Assembly: GCA_024220525.1 (NCBI GenBank)
Contig: JAMYWO010000301.1
Location: forward strand, 2,550 to 44,499
DNA from: Cochliopodium minus
Lineage: Eukaryota > Discosea > Himatismenida > Cochliopodiidae
Length of the DNA: 41,950 nt
Reading direction: 5' to 3'
Shown: piece after piece, positions 1-11,942 of the stretch
Layout of the letters: every line of letters starts with the position of its first letter
Position numbering within the stretch: the first letter of the stretch is position 1
Notes under the pieces: model-generated
What the model saw: the letters and a program-made list of their open reading frames with translations, nothing else
Database searches by the model: none
What the model was told of the DNA's origin: nothing
Position numbers and translations under genes: made by a program

Positions 1-15
1 AATCAATTATTTTAG

Positions 16-527
16 GTTAAACAACCAAATGGAGAATATAAACAAGATACCCAATGGCACAATATCGCAATTGTAAATCCTCTCCTCGCAGAAAAGGTGA
101 GCTCACGTATCACCAAAGGGTAAAATAAATAAATTATAATTGAGAAAATATTCAAAAAAAAAAAATATTTTGCTGCATATAAATTTATATTTGTCATTGA
201 TAAATTATATATAATTTAAAATTGTTTTTTTTTTTTAAATTCTAATTTTTTTTTTAAGAGTTGTATTGCAACTTGAAGGAAAACTCTCCTACTTCAAAAA
301 CCCAAAAGACCCAAACCAAGCTTGGTCAACCAAAATTGTAGTTGGAGGGCGTAACACTGATGTTGCTATCATCAGCCCAAGCAAAGTAAAATAACAAAAA
401 ACATTTTTTAAATATTTTTTAATGTTTGTTTTGTCAAAAGAGAGGAGAACAACAACCAATTGAATCTGTTGACGAGACTCCTATTGAAAACATTGATGAT
501 TTCCCTGAAGCTCATAGAATTAATTAA
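16..527 (+). CDS. Single-stranded DNA-binding protein, mitochondrial type (3' part)
   Basis: OB-fold ssDNA-binding protein of the bacterial/mitochondrial SSB family, which protects single strands during organelle DNA replication. The 5' end lies outside the window: an in-frame stop at 13-15 is also the acceptor AG of an upstream intron. Visible exons are 16-119, 259-385 and 441-527, joined by introns with GTAAAA donors. The first exon carries the SSB signature D-T-Q-W-H-N-I (bacterial E-T-E-W-H-R) followed by L-A-E-K; the second has L-E-G-K-L-S-Y-F, matching the V-E-G-K-L strand of SSB. The tail is acidic (ESVDETPIENIDDFPEAHRIN without the last residue is within it), recalling the acidic tip of bacterial SSB, but here it ends HRIN. 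A mitochondrial location is inferred from the family; the leader is not visible. It converges on the kinase gene, with 152 bp between stops. Confidence 0.82.
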
Positions 528-679
528 AAAAAAAAAACTTTATTATTATTAATTTTTCATTGAAACTTTTCGTCAAAGATTCCATTGTTTATTAATTATA
601 GTTAGTTTACTTGATATTTTAAAGAAAATAAATTGATTTTTGGAAAAATGATTTTATTTATACAATTTAATAAAGTTTT

Positions 680-3600
680 TTAATCTGTCCAAACTTTAGA
701 TCTAACTTTTTTGAGTTCTTTTAAAATATATACAAAAGAGGGTCTGTTCTGAGGATTTCCATCCAAACACTTATTGATGAGATCTTTGTACTCCTCGCAA
801 ATGTAGTTCTCAGGAATTGAAGGCCTGAGACCATCCACAATGGCTATTTTCATTTCTTTTTCGACCTCATAAGTCTTCCATTGATACTCTGAGTATGGGA
901 ACTTTCTAGCAATTAATTCCCACAAAATAATTCCAAAGCTAAAAATATCAGAATGTTCATCATAAGCATTTTGAGCGATAAACTCTGGACACATCCAAGC
1001 AGGATTGGTGATATCTACAATGTCCGTCCTATAATCGGAATAAATAGAAACAGAAGCGCCAACATCAGCTACCACTGCACAAACAGGGTCATTAGGATCT
1101 ATAAAAATTATGATTAATTAATATTGTGAGTAAAAATGATGGTAAAATTAAGAAGAGGATTATATTCATTGTAATTTGATTGGTTTAACCTAAACTTTCA
1201 ACAAAAACGTTGGGGGTTTTGAGATCCCTGTGTATGACAGGAGGATTCAAGGTATGAAGGTAATGCATTCCCTTTGCGATGTCCATTGCAACTTTTACCA
1301 AATACTTGTAAGAGAGGTTGGGGAAAGAGAAGGTGTTGTGGAGAAGATGGTAGAGGTCTCCATTGGTGTACAAACGAGTGAGGATGTAAAAGGGATTGAG
1401 ACAAAAGCCATAGATACCAATGATGTTGGGATGATCAAGCTTACCCAAGATTCTGACCTCCTCCAACAACCTCCGATACACAACAAGAACAGACTTGTCC
1501 ATCTCTTCTTGCTTCTGTTTACGAACTTCAACAGTGTCGAAATCGAAGAACATGGGTTTACGCAAAATGAGATCTTTGATGGCAACGTTATTTCCTTTAT
1601 GTGTAGAAGAAAAGATGTGAGAAAACCCACCTTGGCCAATACGTCTTCCTATCTTTATTTCCTTGGGATCGTTGATGCGAATCTTTTTCATCATGGTGAG
1701 AGCGTAGTCAGGGCTGATGGCGACTATTTCGACGGTGTGACTGTTCTTAGAGCACAAAATGTTTTTTTGGAGTGTTGTGCAAGCCATTTCGATGTGAGAG
1801 CTGTCAAAGACGTGGATCTGTTTGGAATAAGAGATGAAATCGTTTTTCTTGTCGCTGTTTATCTTTTTCACACATTCAAAACAAGGTACTTCCACGCTTT
1901 TGATCGGAGAGAACTGTTCCACAATGTCTCTAATCGCAGCTGTCATCAAATTGAACAACTTGAACAGTTTAAGTTTTTTGGTGACTTCATAAATGACGAG
2001 CCTGTTATCATTGTTCTCGTCCACAGTAGAAGAAGAGTCATCCGAACCAGATTTCTCTTTCCCTATCAACTCGACGAGCAACAACTCTTTTTCACTGTCA
2101 TCTGTGACAAGGAACCCCCTCTTCCAACTAGCAACCAACGTGGAGAATTGCAAAGTAGCTTTCCTCAATGTTTCAAACTCGTTTTCGCCAAAAGTGTTGT
2201 TCACTTTGTAATACCTCCCGAAAAGATGTTTGCATTTCTCCCTGTAATGATCCCACTTCTCTTTGAAGACTTGGGGTCTTTTCTCATCGAGAGATTGATT
2301 ATAATCCTTCAAACGAAAGGCTCTGCGTTGAGACAAAGTAATCTCCTCGAGATTGTTAATGAAATCATCGTCTTCAAACTTTCTTTTGATGGAATTAAGA
2401 AGAACATACTCTTTTAAAGGAGATCCGCCATTCTCTAAGATGAGAGGGTCATCGGAGGACTTTAACAACGTGCTAAGTTTGGGAGATCTTGGTGTAAACA
2501 AAGGTTTGGAGCTCCTTCTTGACCTAGGTGAATTCTTGCGAGGTGTGGAAGGTCCTTCTTCGTCGACGAACAAACCCTTTTCTCTCAATATCTTTTTCTT
2601 TTTTTCTTTGATCTTTTGAAGGATTTGAAGTTGACTGTTCTCTAATTCCTCTAGCTCTTCCTAATCAAAAAAAAAAAAAAAAATATAAAAACTTTTTAAA
2701 CAAAAAAAAAAAACAATTTACAATTGAAAATTCAGTAAGTCTGTTTCCCCTGTATAATTCGTTGGTGGCTTTGATGAATTGGAGTTCAACTTCTTCAGAT
2801 TGGGTGGTGATTTTAATCTTTCCACCATGATTCCTCAAATACTCCGCCATTTTTTGGTGTCCCTCTAAAATGGAGTACTTCAAAGCCGTTTGACCCTTCT
2901 TGTCTGCTTGATTCACATCTACTTTTTGTTCCTCAACTAAATACTTTACAATTTCCACTTGATTCTCTCTTGCGGCAAGAAGTAAAACGGTTCTCCCGTC
3001 ATAATCCTCAAAAGAAGGGTCCATCCCTTTATATAAATTGAAAAATAAAAAAAAAAATAAGTTAATTAAATTTGTTAATTTTTTTTTTTCTCTGTACCCC
3101 CAAGGATTATTTCCTTGACTTTGTTCAAGTCCCCTGATGTGGTAGCTTGAAATAAATGAATTGATGTCAAAAGATCGTCTTTTTGGATCCCTTTTTTTTT
3201 TTTTTTTTGAATGAAAAATAGAAAATAAATTTAAAAAATAATTTAAAAAATTTTGTATGTTATTATAAAGAAAAAAAAAAAAGAATATTTTTACCAGATT
3301 TCCCTCCTTTTATTCTCAAAAGACCCAACAATCCGAAATCCTGTTTTTTCTCCGCCAAATCAAGAGCAGTGAATCCACCTTTGTCCTTGCTATTGACATT
3401 GACTTTCTTTTGATTCAAAAAGTAAGAAACGATGTCATAGTTTCCAGAATTGACAGCCAAATGCAAGGGATAGTTGCCTTCTATGTCGGCTTCGTCCAAA
3501 TTCATTTTTTCTTGTTCGATCAACAACTTTAGTTCCTGAATGTCACCCTCACAAATTAACTGAGCCATGAAAAGTTGATTGCTGTATTTCTGGATGCTTT

Positions 3601-6600
3601 CATGGAACCTGAAACTGTGTTGCATATGTCTCAAAAACATTTCTTTTTCCACTTCTTTTTCGTCGTTTGTTTGGACAATATTATTTTGTTTTTCGTTGAT
3701 CATAAGAATATTGCCAGATTGAGAAATTATTTTTTCCCTGCTTTTACTCAGACTCTCTTGGGAAATCCTCTTTATTCCATTGATTGGTTCCACTTTTGCT
3801 TCTTCATTAATCGGAGCGATGTTTTCTTCGCGGGTTATATTGTTAGTGATCCCTTTGATTTCTTTTTCAGAACTTGAGTTTAGAGGAGTTGTTTCTTTGG
3901 AAGGTTCTTGTTCTATTTTTGAATCTACTTTACTTTCAACTTGATCATTTTTAGAGATGGAGATGCCAGAACTGTTTGGTGAAGTACTGTTAATTCCATT
4001 TTGTGAAACTCTTTTCTCTTTGATTTTGACTTGTGGAAAGATGATGGGTTTTTTGTTTTTAGGCTTATTGTTTTCACTTCCTTCTGAAGTTAGATCTTCT
4101 TTGCCAAAACCGCCCGAAGACTTTTTGTTGTTATAGTAAATCTGTTTGAGAACTCTTTTCTTTTCGAAAGATTCATCAGTGTCAGAAGTGGTATCGTTAT
4201 CAAACTTTGTTTTGTGGTCATAAATATTATTCTTCTTCTCATCTTCAGAAGTATCAGAATTGAGATCCACTTCGTTGGTAGGTCTATTAATGGAAGATTT
4301 CTTAGAGTAAACAAACAGCTTCTCGGCAGATTCGTCAGAAGAAATGTAATAAGGCTCTTTGTTGGTTGGATAGACCGCAAAATCTTCTGAAGAGACATAA
4401 ATGTCCTTTATTTCCTTTCCGTCATCTGAAATAGACTTTTTTTCGTCCTCTTCATCTACGTAATCCAAAAACCCCTTTGCACTATTTTGGCCAGCCGAGA
4501 GGTCGTTGTCAAAATCTAGTTGGCCTTTAGAAGAAAAGAGCAAACTAGGAGAGGAGCTCAGATCTTCAATGATCATTGCATTAGGTGAAACTGTTTTGTT
4601 TGATGTCAATTCTATCACCAAAAAGTATTGGTAACTGTATGTTCTTTTGGTAAAGGTGAAGAGAGCTCCCTTTAATGAAACAATGATCGGAATAATGATA
4701 TGAACAATGTTTTCAACAGGGTTTTCAACTTCCAAAGAAAGCAAAAAAGTAGATTTGCTGTTCTAAATTTTAAATTAAAAGTATTATTTTTAAAAAAAAA
4801 ATTTTTATTAAAAAATGATTTACAGCTTTGATTTTCTTTTTTGAAGGAGTAAACGAGTATGTTACGTCATTTGGGAAACTATCTTCCATCACTTTTATCA
4901 AAACTTCCAAATGTTTGTTCCCAAGATTCTTGATTTGAAAGCTGGTTTGAGATTTTCTTTCATTTGTGTTGACTTCAATCCAACTTTTATCACATTCAAC
5001 AATGGGTGCATTAAGAAAAGATTTTGTCACTAATTTTGGGATATGAATGGCAGATAAATTTTAAATCAATAAATTTTGAATTCAATATTTTAAAAAAAAA
5101 AAAAACGATGTTTGAAAAAAAAATTTTACATTGAATTCTCGAAAAAATACTATTTTGAAGTATATGAATCAAATTGCTGGGAATTGTTAACATGATGTTT
5201 AAAAGATTGGGGAGATCACCAGCGTTCAAATTGGAAAAATTAGCCACATATTTGGAAAGCGCAATGAGAGGGTGCTCTCTTACAAAACAGAGATGAGTCT
5301 CTCCCATTGCAATTTTAGTCACAAAATAGTTTCCTTTCGATATTTCATTCAATTTTCTAGGAATTTTTTGGTGGTTGACCATTCCTTTGCCCTTCAAAAA
5401 TCCCCAAACAAAAATTTCTCCCAACTCAGTTACAATCCCACAAGAATAACTTTTCGAGCTGACTTGAACAACTTTGTGAGGGATTTCAACAACACCAGGC
5501 GTAGAAGAAATTCCTTTACCCAAGTTTTCTCTCCCAAGTTGTCCAAATTCATTACCTCCCCATGTAAAAACTTCTCCTTCTTTTGAAAGAGCCATTGAAT
5601 GAGTATTACCAGCACTGATCATCACTACAACGGGTTGGAGACCTGTTAATTGTATCGGAGAATAGGTATAATTCGGTTTTTGAGGTATTCCGTTGACTTG
5701 TCCTTCATTGTTCCATCCCCAACTAAATATTCCTCCCCCATTCGACAAAGCTATCGTATGGTGGGACCCACAAGTAACAGATATGATAGGTACTGTATTT
5801 AACTTGTAAACTAGTGCAGGTCTGGAGATAGTATTTATGTTCAGGCCAGTGTTATTTGGTTGAGCACATTGTCCTTCATCGTTCTTAATTTTATGTTTGA
5901 ATTATTTTAATTAAATATGTATATAATGCTATATATTAACGATATTGGTTAAAATTCCCAATTTTTTTTTTACCAATCCCCAACAATATACACCTTTAGC
6001 TAAATAGAAAAAATTAAAAATATTATTTCCTCGTGAATAATTGGTCTAAAATATTCTCAATCTTTTAAATTGTTGATTTACTAGTTAATAAAGCGACATG
6101 AGAAAATCCACATGAGATATCTATTGCCTTTCCCTCAATCCCTTTAACTTCTCCAGGCATATCCTTTTTCAATCCACCCAAATCTCTTCCCAATTGATTG
6201 CTCACCAAAAAAGTGTTTTCATCATTCTTTATATTCTTATCTCCATTAAATCCCAAATGAGATAAATTTATATTCAACCCCCAAGTATATATATACCCCT
6301 CTATAGGATTTTTAAAAAAATGATTTGTTTAAAACAAAAATATAATTATAATTATAATTTTGTTCGATATAATACTTTTCGATTAGAAAATTCAAACATA
6401 TTTTCTTTATATTTATATTTTTACCTTCAGTTATTGAAGCAGTATGATAAGGTCCACATGATATTTGTCTGATTTTATATGGGAGCAAAGATCTGATGAT
6501 GGGATCATTATTATCGAGTTTGCCTAACACAGATGGCTCCAAAATATCAGGAGGTGGCCCATAGGAATATATTTTCCCATTCGATAAACAAAAGATGGTG

Positions 6601-6920
6601 TTGTTTCCAGCAGATATTAAATCGACTTTTTGTCTTATAGGGATTTCAGTTGAGTATTCAAAATATGACATATCATTTGTCGAAGAAGATGATACACTGG
6701 ATATGAAATCAAATTTTTGAGATTTCGCTAATTTAGGAACGCTCATTAGTTGATAAATGTATTTTTGAATAAATTCTGAATGAGATGCGAAATAAAAGCC
6801 CATTGCATTTGTTGTTGGACCTTTTTCAATATCTGCCAATTTATTTTCTTGAATTTGTTCCATTGTTTGTGGATCATAAATTTGATTTTCGATTATTTGA
6901 GGGAGAATTCGAGTGTTCAT
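680..6920 (-). CDS. RCC1-repeat / ankyrin / TKL-like protein kinase, 1818 aa, 10 exons
   Basis: Exons (5' to 3' on the minus strand) 6920-6425, 6300-6082, 5999-5974, 5883-5130, 5029-4824, 4762-3295, 3190-3098, 3026-2722, 2660-1190 and 1098-680 sum to 5457 nt, exactly 1819 codons. Residues about 90-430 hold at least six RCC1 blades (motifs such as IFSWGWNNEGQ, VFTWGGNEFGQLG, VYCWGLNDEGQ), predicting a seven-bladed propeller. Residues about 510-600 look like an MSP/Ig-type beta sandwich. A Ser/Asn/Glu-rich linker follows, then ankyrin repeats (about 940-1150), a short coiled coil near 1190, and a kinase domain (about 1522-1812). The kinase has a Gly loop GQGGFSHIF, the lysine in VAIKD, and HRDLKTPN. 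DFG is replaced by DVG and APE by CPE. It is probably active and most like TKL/RIPK kinases, an inference from motifs. A scaffold that senses partners through RCC1 and ankyrin surfaces is plausible; substrates are unknown. Confidence 0.88.
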
Positions 6921-7192
6921 TTAGAAACTTAATTCTTTCTATTGATTCAAATAATCAAAAATATTTTAGATAAATTAGCTATTTTTTTTTTTTATTTTAA
7001 TTTTGTTTTCAAATTTTTTCAAATAATTTTGATTCCTTTTTGAAAAATTTGAAGCGAAAATGGTGAAAATATTGAACATCTACTTAATAATTAAGAATAC
7101 ATAGGAAATAATTATATTATCTTTTTCTTCTTTTAAAAAAAATAAAAAATAATAAAAATAAATAAAAAAAAATTTTGATTTTTTTTAATTTT

Positions 7193-8698
7193 TTAAAAAG
7201 AACGATAGAAAATGGTGAAAATAAAAGCAATGACAGTGAAAAGAAGCATAAAGTCAAAGCGCATTTTATTAGAAGGAGAACAAGCACCACCTGTACAAGC
7301 GAGGGTGTGAATATTACAGTTTCCAGTACTGGTAGAACATTGCAAAGGATCAGGGTTAGAACAAGCAGCAGAACCTTGAGCAATGGTCATGTTCTTCCCA
7401 TCAATGGAAATGACATAAATTTGTCCAGAATATTGAAAGGTAGCATAAGGAACGTTAGATTGAAGAAACAAAGCTCTGTTGATACCAATCAAACTGTCAA
7501 TAAAACTTGAAGAGCAAGATGTTCCTTTGACAGAGGTGAAAACGACATAATAAAAACCTAATTTGGAGCTGATTTTGATAGATCCAGTAAAACAGCAAGG
7601 GCAAGAGTTTGGATCACAACTGTTGTCTCCAATGGTCCATGTTCCCTCAAAAACGTTAGGAGGAGGATTAGGAGAAGCGGTGGATACAGTTACATTGGAA
7701 GCAGTTTGGTTACCTTGTAAACCAAGTACAGTATTGATCCAATCAATGTTCTTAGCAACACTAGCATAGATACCATATTGACCTGCAACAGCACACAATG
7801 GATTAGAAGTTTGGGTACCAGTGGAAACGACACCAATTTGAAGAGGAGCTCCGTTTTTGGTGATGAACAAAGGACCTCCAGAATCTCCTGCACATGAATC
7901 TTTTCCTTGATCTCCACCTGCACATACTGTTGCAAATGGCGCAGCTCCCAATCCATTTGCTGCTGCTTTAGAACTGCAAGTTGCATAATCTACAATAGGT
8001 ACTGAGACATATTGCAAGATACTTGCGATTTGGGAATTTCCTTGACTGTTGGATACAGTTGTTCCAAATCCTGATACTATTGCTGTTTGTCCTGCCGCTT
8101 CATCACTAACATCTGCATTAAATGAGATTATTCCGGCGGTTGTCCCTGATCCAAAATTGAATGGAGTATTAACTTTGATTATCGCCATATCCACACGTCT
8201 CAAAAATGTGACATCAAATGAATAGGTTGAATGAATATATAATGTTGCTCCTGATCTTGTTTGATCAGTGTTTGAGCTTTGTGAGATATCGTTTGTTGAT
8301 ATAACTTGAAGTCTTGATGGATCAGTATCTTCATTTTTGGAACCCGATGAAATATCTCTGACACAATGAGCTGCAGTTAATATCTATAACAAATTTTTCA
8401 AATCAAATTGCAAAAATATAAATTTTTTTTTTGCCAAACGAAAATATCTTATATCTTACATATTGTGATGCAATTATTGATCCTCCACACAATGTTGATT
8501 CTTGAAGATTATAAATTGCAACTTGAAATGGAAATTGTCCTGGGCTCGCATTTGCACCACCAACAACTCTTTCTAAATAATAATTGAGATATATCGATTT
8601 GATTAATTTTGTTGAAAAATTGGAATACCTATAAATTTATCATTTTCATTTGCTAAACAAACACAAACAAGAATTAACAAGAAAATTAAGATTTTCAT
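7193..8698 (-). CDS. Trypsin-like serine protease (S1), secreted or surface-anchored
   Basis: Chymotrypsin-fold endopeptidase, 457 residues. Exons 8698-8629, 8572-8460 and 8383-7193 sum to 1374 nt. The start is fixed by a clear signal peptide, MKILIFLLILVCVCLA. After a very short propeptide comes the mature N-terminus RVVGGANASPGQFPFQ. The triad is visible: His in LTAAHC, Asp in VDMAII, Ser in GDSGGP. Asp six residues before the Ser (GKDSCAGDSGGP) predicts cleavage after Arg or Lys. The S1 domain is followed by about 140 residues rich in Cys and Asn (FEGTWTIGDNSCDPNSCPCC) and a hydrophobic C-terminus ending FIFTIFYRSF. The end could be a transmembrane segment or a GPI signal. Function is inferred as extracellular or lysosomal proteolysis. 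The neighbouring M28 peptidase lies on the same strand about 200 bp upstream. Confidence 0.93.
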
Positions 8699-8900
8699 TT
8701 TTTTTTTTTTTTTATATTTTAATTTCCCTTTTAGTTTTACTTTCTCTCATAATTAATTATTATAGGAAAATCAAGAATGATGATTTATAAAAGATGCTAA
8801 GATTTCAACTATTCATTAAATAAAAAAGTTACCCAAGGAGATGAAATTTAAAAATATTAATTTATTAATCCTATAAAAATCCAAAAATAATATGAATGAT

Positions 8901-10717
8901 TTATTGCATTTTATCATGTGTATGTGTTCTATTCTTCAATTTTTTCCATTCCCTCATTTGGGAGGATAATTTTTCAGCTTCACCACTATCGAATAATTTT
9001 TCAATATCTTTGTTGGTGGCTAAAATTTGAACAACATAAGCAGCAGCCTCTGCATTTTGAATGAAAACAGGTTGATTGATATTATCAATAGTATCACATT
9101 GTTTATGATAGCCTAAAATGCATTATATTTTCAGATCAGTATTCGAAATTAAATGAAAAGAATTTTACAAGGATCAAATGCAGTATTTCCCAAACCACCA
9201 AACAATTTTCTTTGTGCATCACTTTTGATTTCTTCTGCACCAGTGAAAAGACCACCTGCAGGGATATCAACATCAATGAAAGGACCATAATCTGATCTTC
9301 CATTGAAAGGGACAGGGATGCTGGTGAGATTCTTGATGTTGAAAAATTCAACAAACAAATTTTGGATGACAATGGATGCTTTGAGAATGGATGCCTTTGC
9401 ATCAGATCCATTATATATACCCCTTTGGAAATTAGGAGAACCAACCATATCAAAATTCAAATTGCAGACAATCTTTTCGAGATCTTGAGGAGCAGTTTGC
9501 TGGAGATTATTGACATAATAATGGGAACCAAGCAAACCCAATTCCTCAGCACCAAACCAAATGAATCTGATCTTCTGCTTAGGATTCTTGAGATATTTCG
9601 CAGCTTGGATAGCCAATTCCAAATTCAAGCTGGATCCACTTCCATTATCATTGATCCCAGGGCCAGCGGGGACAGAATCAAGATGAGATCCAATCACCAT
9701 CACTTTACCAGGATTACCATTTTGGGTCTCTGCAATGACGTTACGGGTGAACACCTCATTGATGGTACCATCAACATTGATATTGACTTGTGCATCTTGG
9801 AATCCACTAAAGGAAGATCCAAGACTATAAGTGGTGGAGATGATTGGAAATGGAGCAAGATCTTGGATTCCCAAGCTACCAGTGAACAAACCGGTATCCC
9901 CATTTTCTCCTGAATTATAAATGATCATCCCAACTGCTTTAGAGCTATTACCATTGGTTAATTTTTGCAAGAATGTACATTCCCCTCTTCTTACCAATGC
10001 AATACTTCCTTCAGCAAAATTTTCCCAATCTGCTGCATCACATCCTCTATTATCAACATGGTGCAATTTTGCTGTAACATTCCCATTCCCACTGAATGAA
10101 AATGCGCTAAAATCTGTATTATATTTATATGTTGTTTCGAATGGTTCAATAAAATGAAATTCTGGTGTGTTCAAAACTGCATAATTTCTGAGAGAGAATA
10201 CTTGTATTTCAACTTTATGATCGGTATGATCTTGCAACTATATATTTAATTTTTTATGTGGTTTGTTGTCATTATATTTGTTTTTATAAATATATAAGAA
10301 AGTTTGATTTATAAAATGGAATATAAATATCAATATTGATGTGAGAAATTAGAAAAGTTACCATTTGATAAACATAATCCGCAGATTGATTATATCCAGG
10401 TGTTCCAGTTGTTCTGGTTCCTCCATTTTCATCTGCTATTTGTTGTAGCTTTTTCAAATGTGACATTAAATTATCTATAACCATAGATCCCTTCAATTCT
10501 GTGGTTTGATTTGATAGATAAACAACCAAAATTATTGCTCCTATTGCTATCACTATTGTAATAACAATAAACAAAAATAATTTCTTTGTTCCTGTCCAAA
10601 ATCCCTCATTAAACCCCTCCTGTTTTATGTCAAAATATTATATTTTTTTATTTTTAACCTCATAATTAATTTATTTTGAATTTTTACATTTTCTATTTCT
10701 GATATATCAAACTTCAT
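8901..10717 (-). CDS. M28 zinc aminopeptidase with PA insert, type II membrane protein
   Basis: 522 residues from exons 10717-10688, 10619-10362, 10237-9169 and 9112-8901 (1569 nt). The first ten residues are cytosolic; residues about 25-45 form a membrane anchor (FIVITIVIAIGAIILVVYL), giving a type II topology. A PA-type insert follows (ALVRRGECTF). The M28 di-zinc site is complete: SHLDSVPAGPGINDNGSG (His and Asp ligands), the Glu pair in FGAEELG, Asp in NFDMVG, and the last His in DPCYHKQCD. That last motif is the hallmark of the yeast aminopeptidase Y branch and is created exactly by splicing 9169 to 9112. It probably removes N-terminal residues from peptides in a vacuole or at the cell surface. 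The acceptor before the third exon makes residue 97 Leu (TTG). It resembles vacuolar and glutamate-carboxypeptidase-like M28 enzymes; the exact substrate is unknown. Confidence 0.93.
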
Positions 10718-10943
10718 GATTAAATATTACTACACAATGATATGGGTTTGCAAATGAAATAAATAGCAGAATCAATTGATTCAAGATTGATTTTTTTTTT
10801 TTAAATTTATCAAATCAAAAATTAAAAAAATAAATATTTTTTTTTTTTTATTTATTTATTTTGAAAAACAGTGATTTTCTAAACAGAGAATTTTCCATCA
10901 TATAACATCAACTAGAGAGAATTAATAGATGTCTGAAAATTAT

Positions 10944-11854
10944 TTATTTCTCACCAATTATATCATGATATAAAACATATCTGAGCTCATCTATTCCCAC
11001 ATTAAATTTTGTTGAAGTACCCAATACCAAGGGAAATAATTTGGTGTATCCAGATAAAGTACATTGATTCGCAATACCCAATAATAAAGCTTCCAACTGA
11101 ATTTTATCGATTTTATCAATTTTGGTGAGGACGGGTTGAAACAAAATATCCTTCGATAGATTTTCCTCCAATAGATTCATCATATCAAAATCTTGCGTGT
11201 ATCATCAATTGAAAAAGAAATGTAATAAGAAAAGTATGAAAAAAAAAAAAAAATCATACCTAATTTACGCAAAGATAATCTGCTATCAAATAGTATCAAA
11301 ATTCTTGTGACATTTCTTTTTTTTGATTGGACAGTTAAATAATGATCAATCAAAGCATTCCATGTATGAACAATAGCCAGAGGTGCCTTGGCAAATCCAT
11401 ATCCTGGAAGATCGACCAATCTGGCTTCCCTATCTCCAACATTAAAGAAATTGAGGGTTTGTGTTCTACCAGGGGTATTGGATGTTTTGAATAGATGTGT
11501 TTTTTTGGTAATAGAATTTAATAAGCTGCTCTTACCAACATTGGATCTTCCTATCACTGCAAATTCTTTTCCTATCATATTATTATTGCTATCTACTTGT
11601 ATCGGAGGATAATCATCCAAATTGGCACATGATCTATGGAATGTGGTTTGTTGGAATAATCTTGAGGCTTCTCCCAATCTGGATTTATCTTGGAAGAGTT
11701 TTCTTGCCATTACCCTTGCAAATTCTGTTCTCGATTCAGGAATCGATTTTGAATTGATAATCACAAAAGGAGTGACAGTTGAATATGATGATTTATTGAA
11801 TTTTAAAGGGAATTTTGTATTGAATGAATTGCATTTTTTTTTTAATTTGATCAT
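10944..11854 (-). CDS. EngB/YihA-type organellar GTP-binding protein
   Basis: TRAFAC GTPase of the EngB family, in bacteria needed for large ribosomal subunit maturation; the eukaryotic GTPBP8 relatives act in mitochondria. Two exons, 11854-11260 and 11191-10944, sum to 843 nt (280 aa). G1 is GRSNVGKSSL, the switch region TPGRTQTLNFF, G3 DLPGYGFA, G4 TKID, and a G5-like GTSTKFNVG near the end. The N-terminus (MIKLKKKCNSFNTKFPLKFN) is basic and lacks acids, as expected of a mitochondrial presequence. The intron interrupts SLRKLDFDM, between G3 and G4. Identification is firm; mitochondrial location is an inference from the leader and the family. Confidence 0.93.
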
Positions 11855-11942
11855 TTTTTTTTATATTTTTTTATTTTTTTGAATAAAATTAAAAGAAGAA
11901 AAAGATTTTTAATCTTTCCAAAATTTATTTTTCGTTATATTT

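Noticed and set aside
1230-2417. Long plus-strand frame of 395 codons opposite the kinase gene
   Set aside because: It is the mirror of the kinase coding exon on the other strand; the minus frame carries clear kinase motifs.
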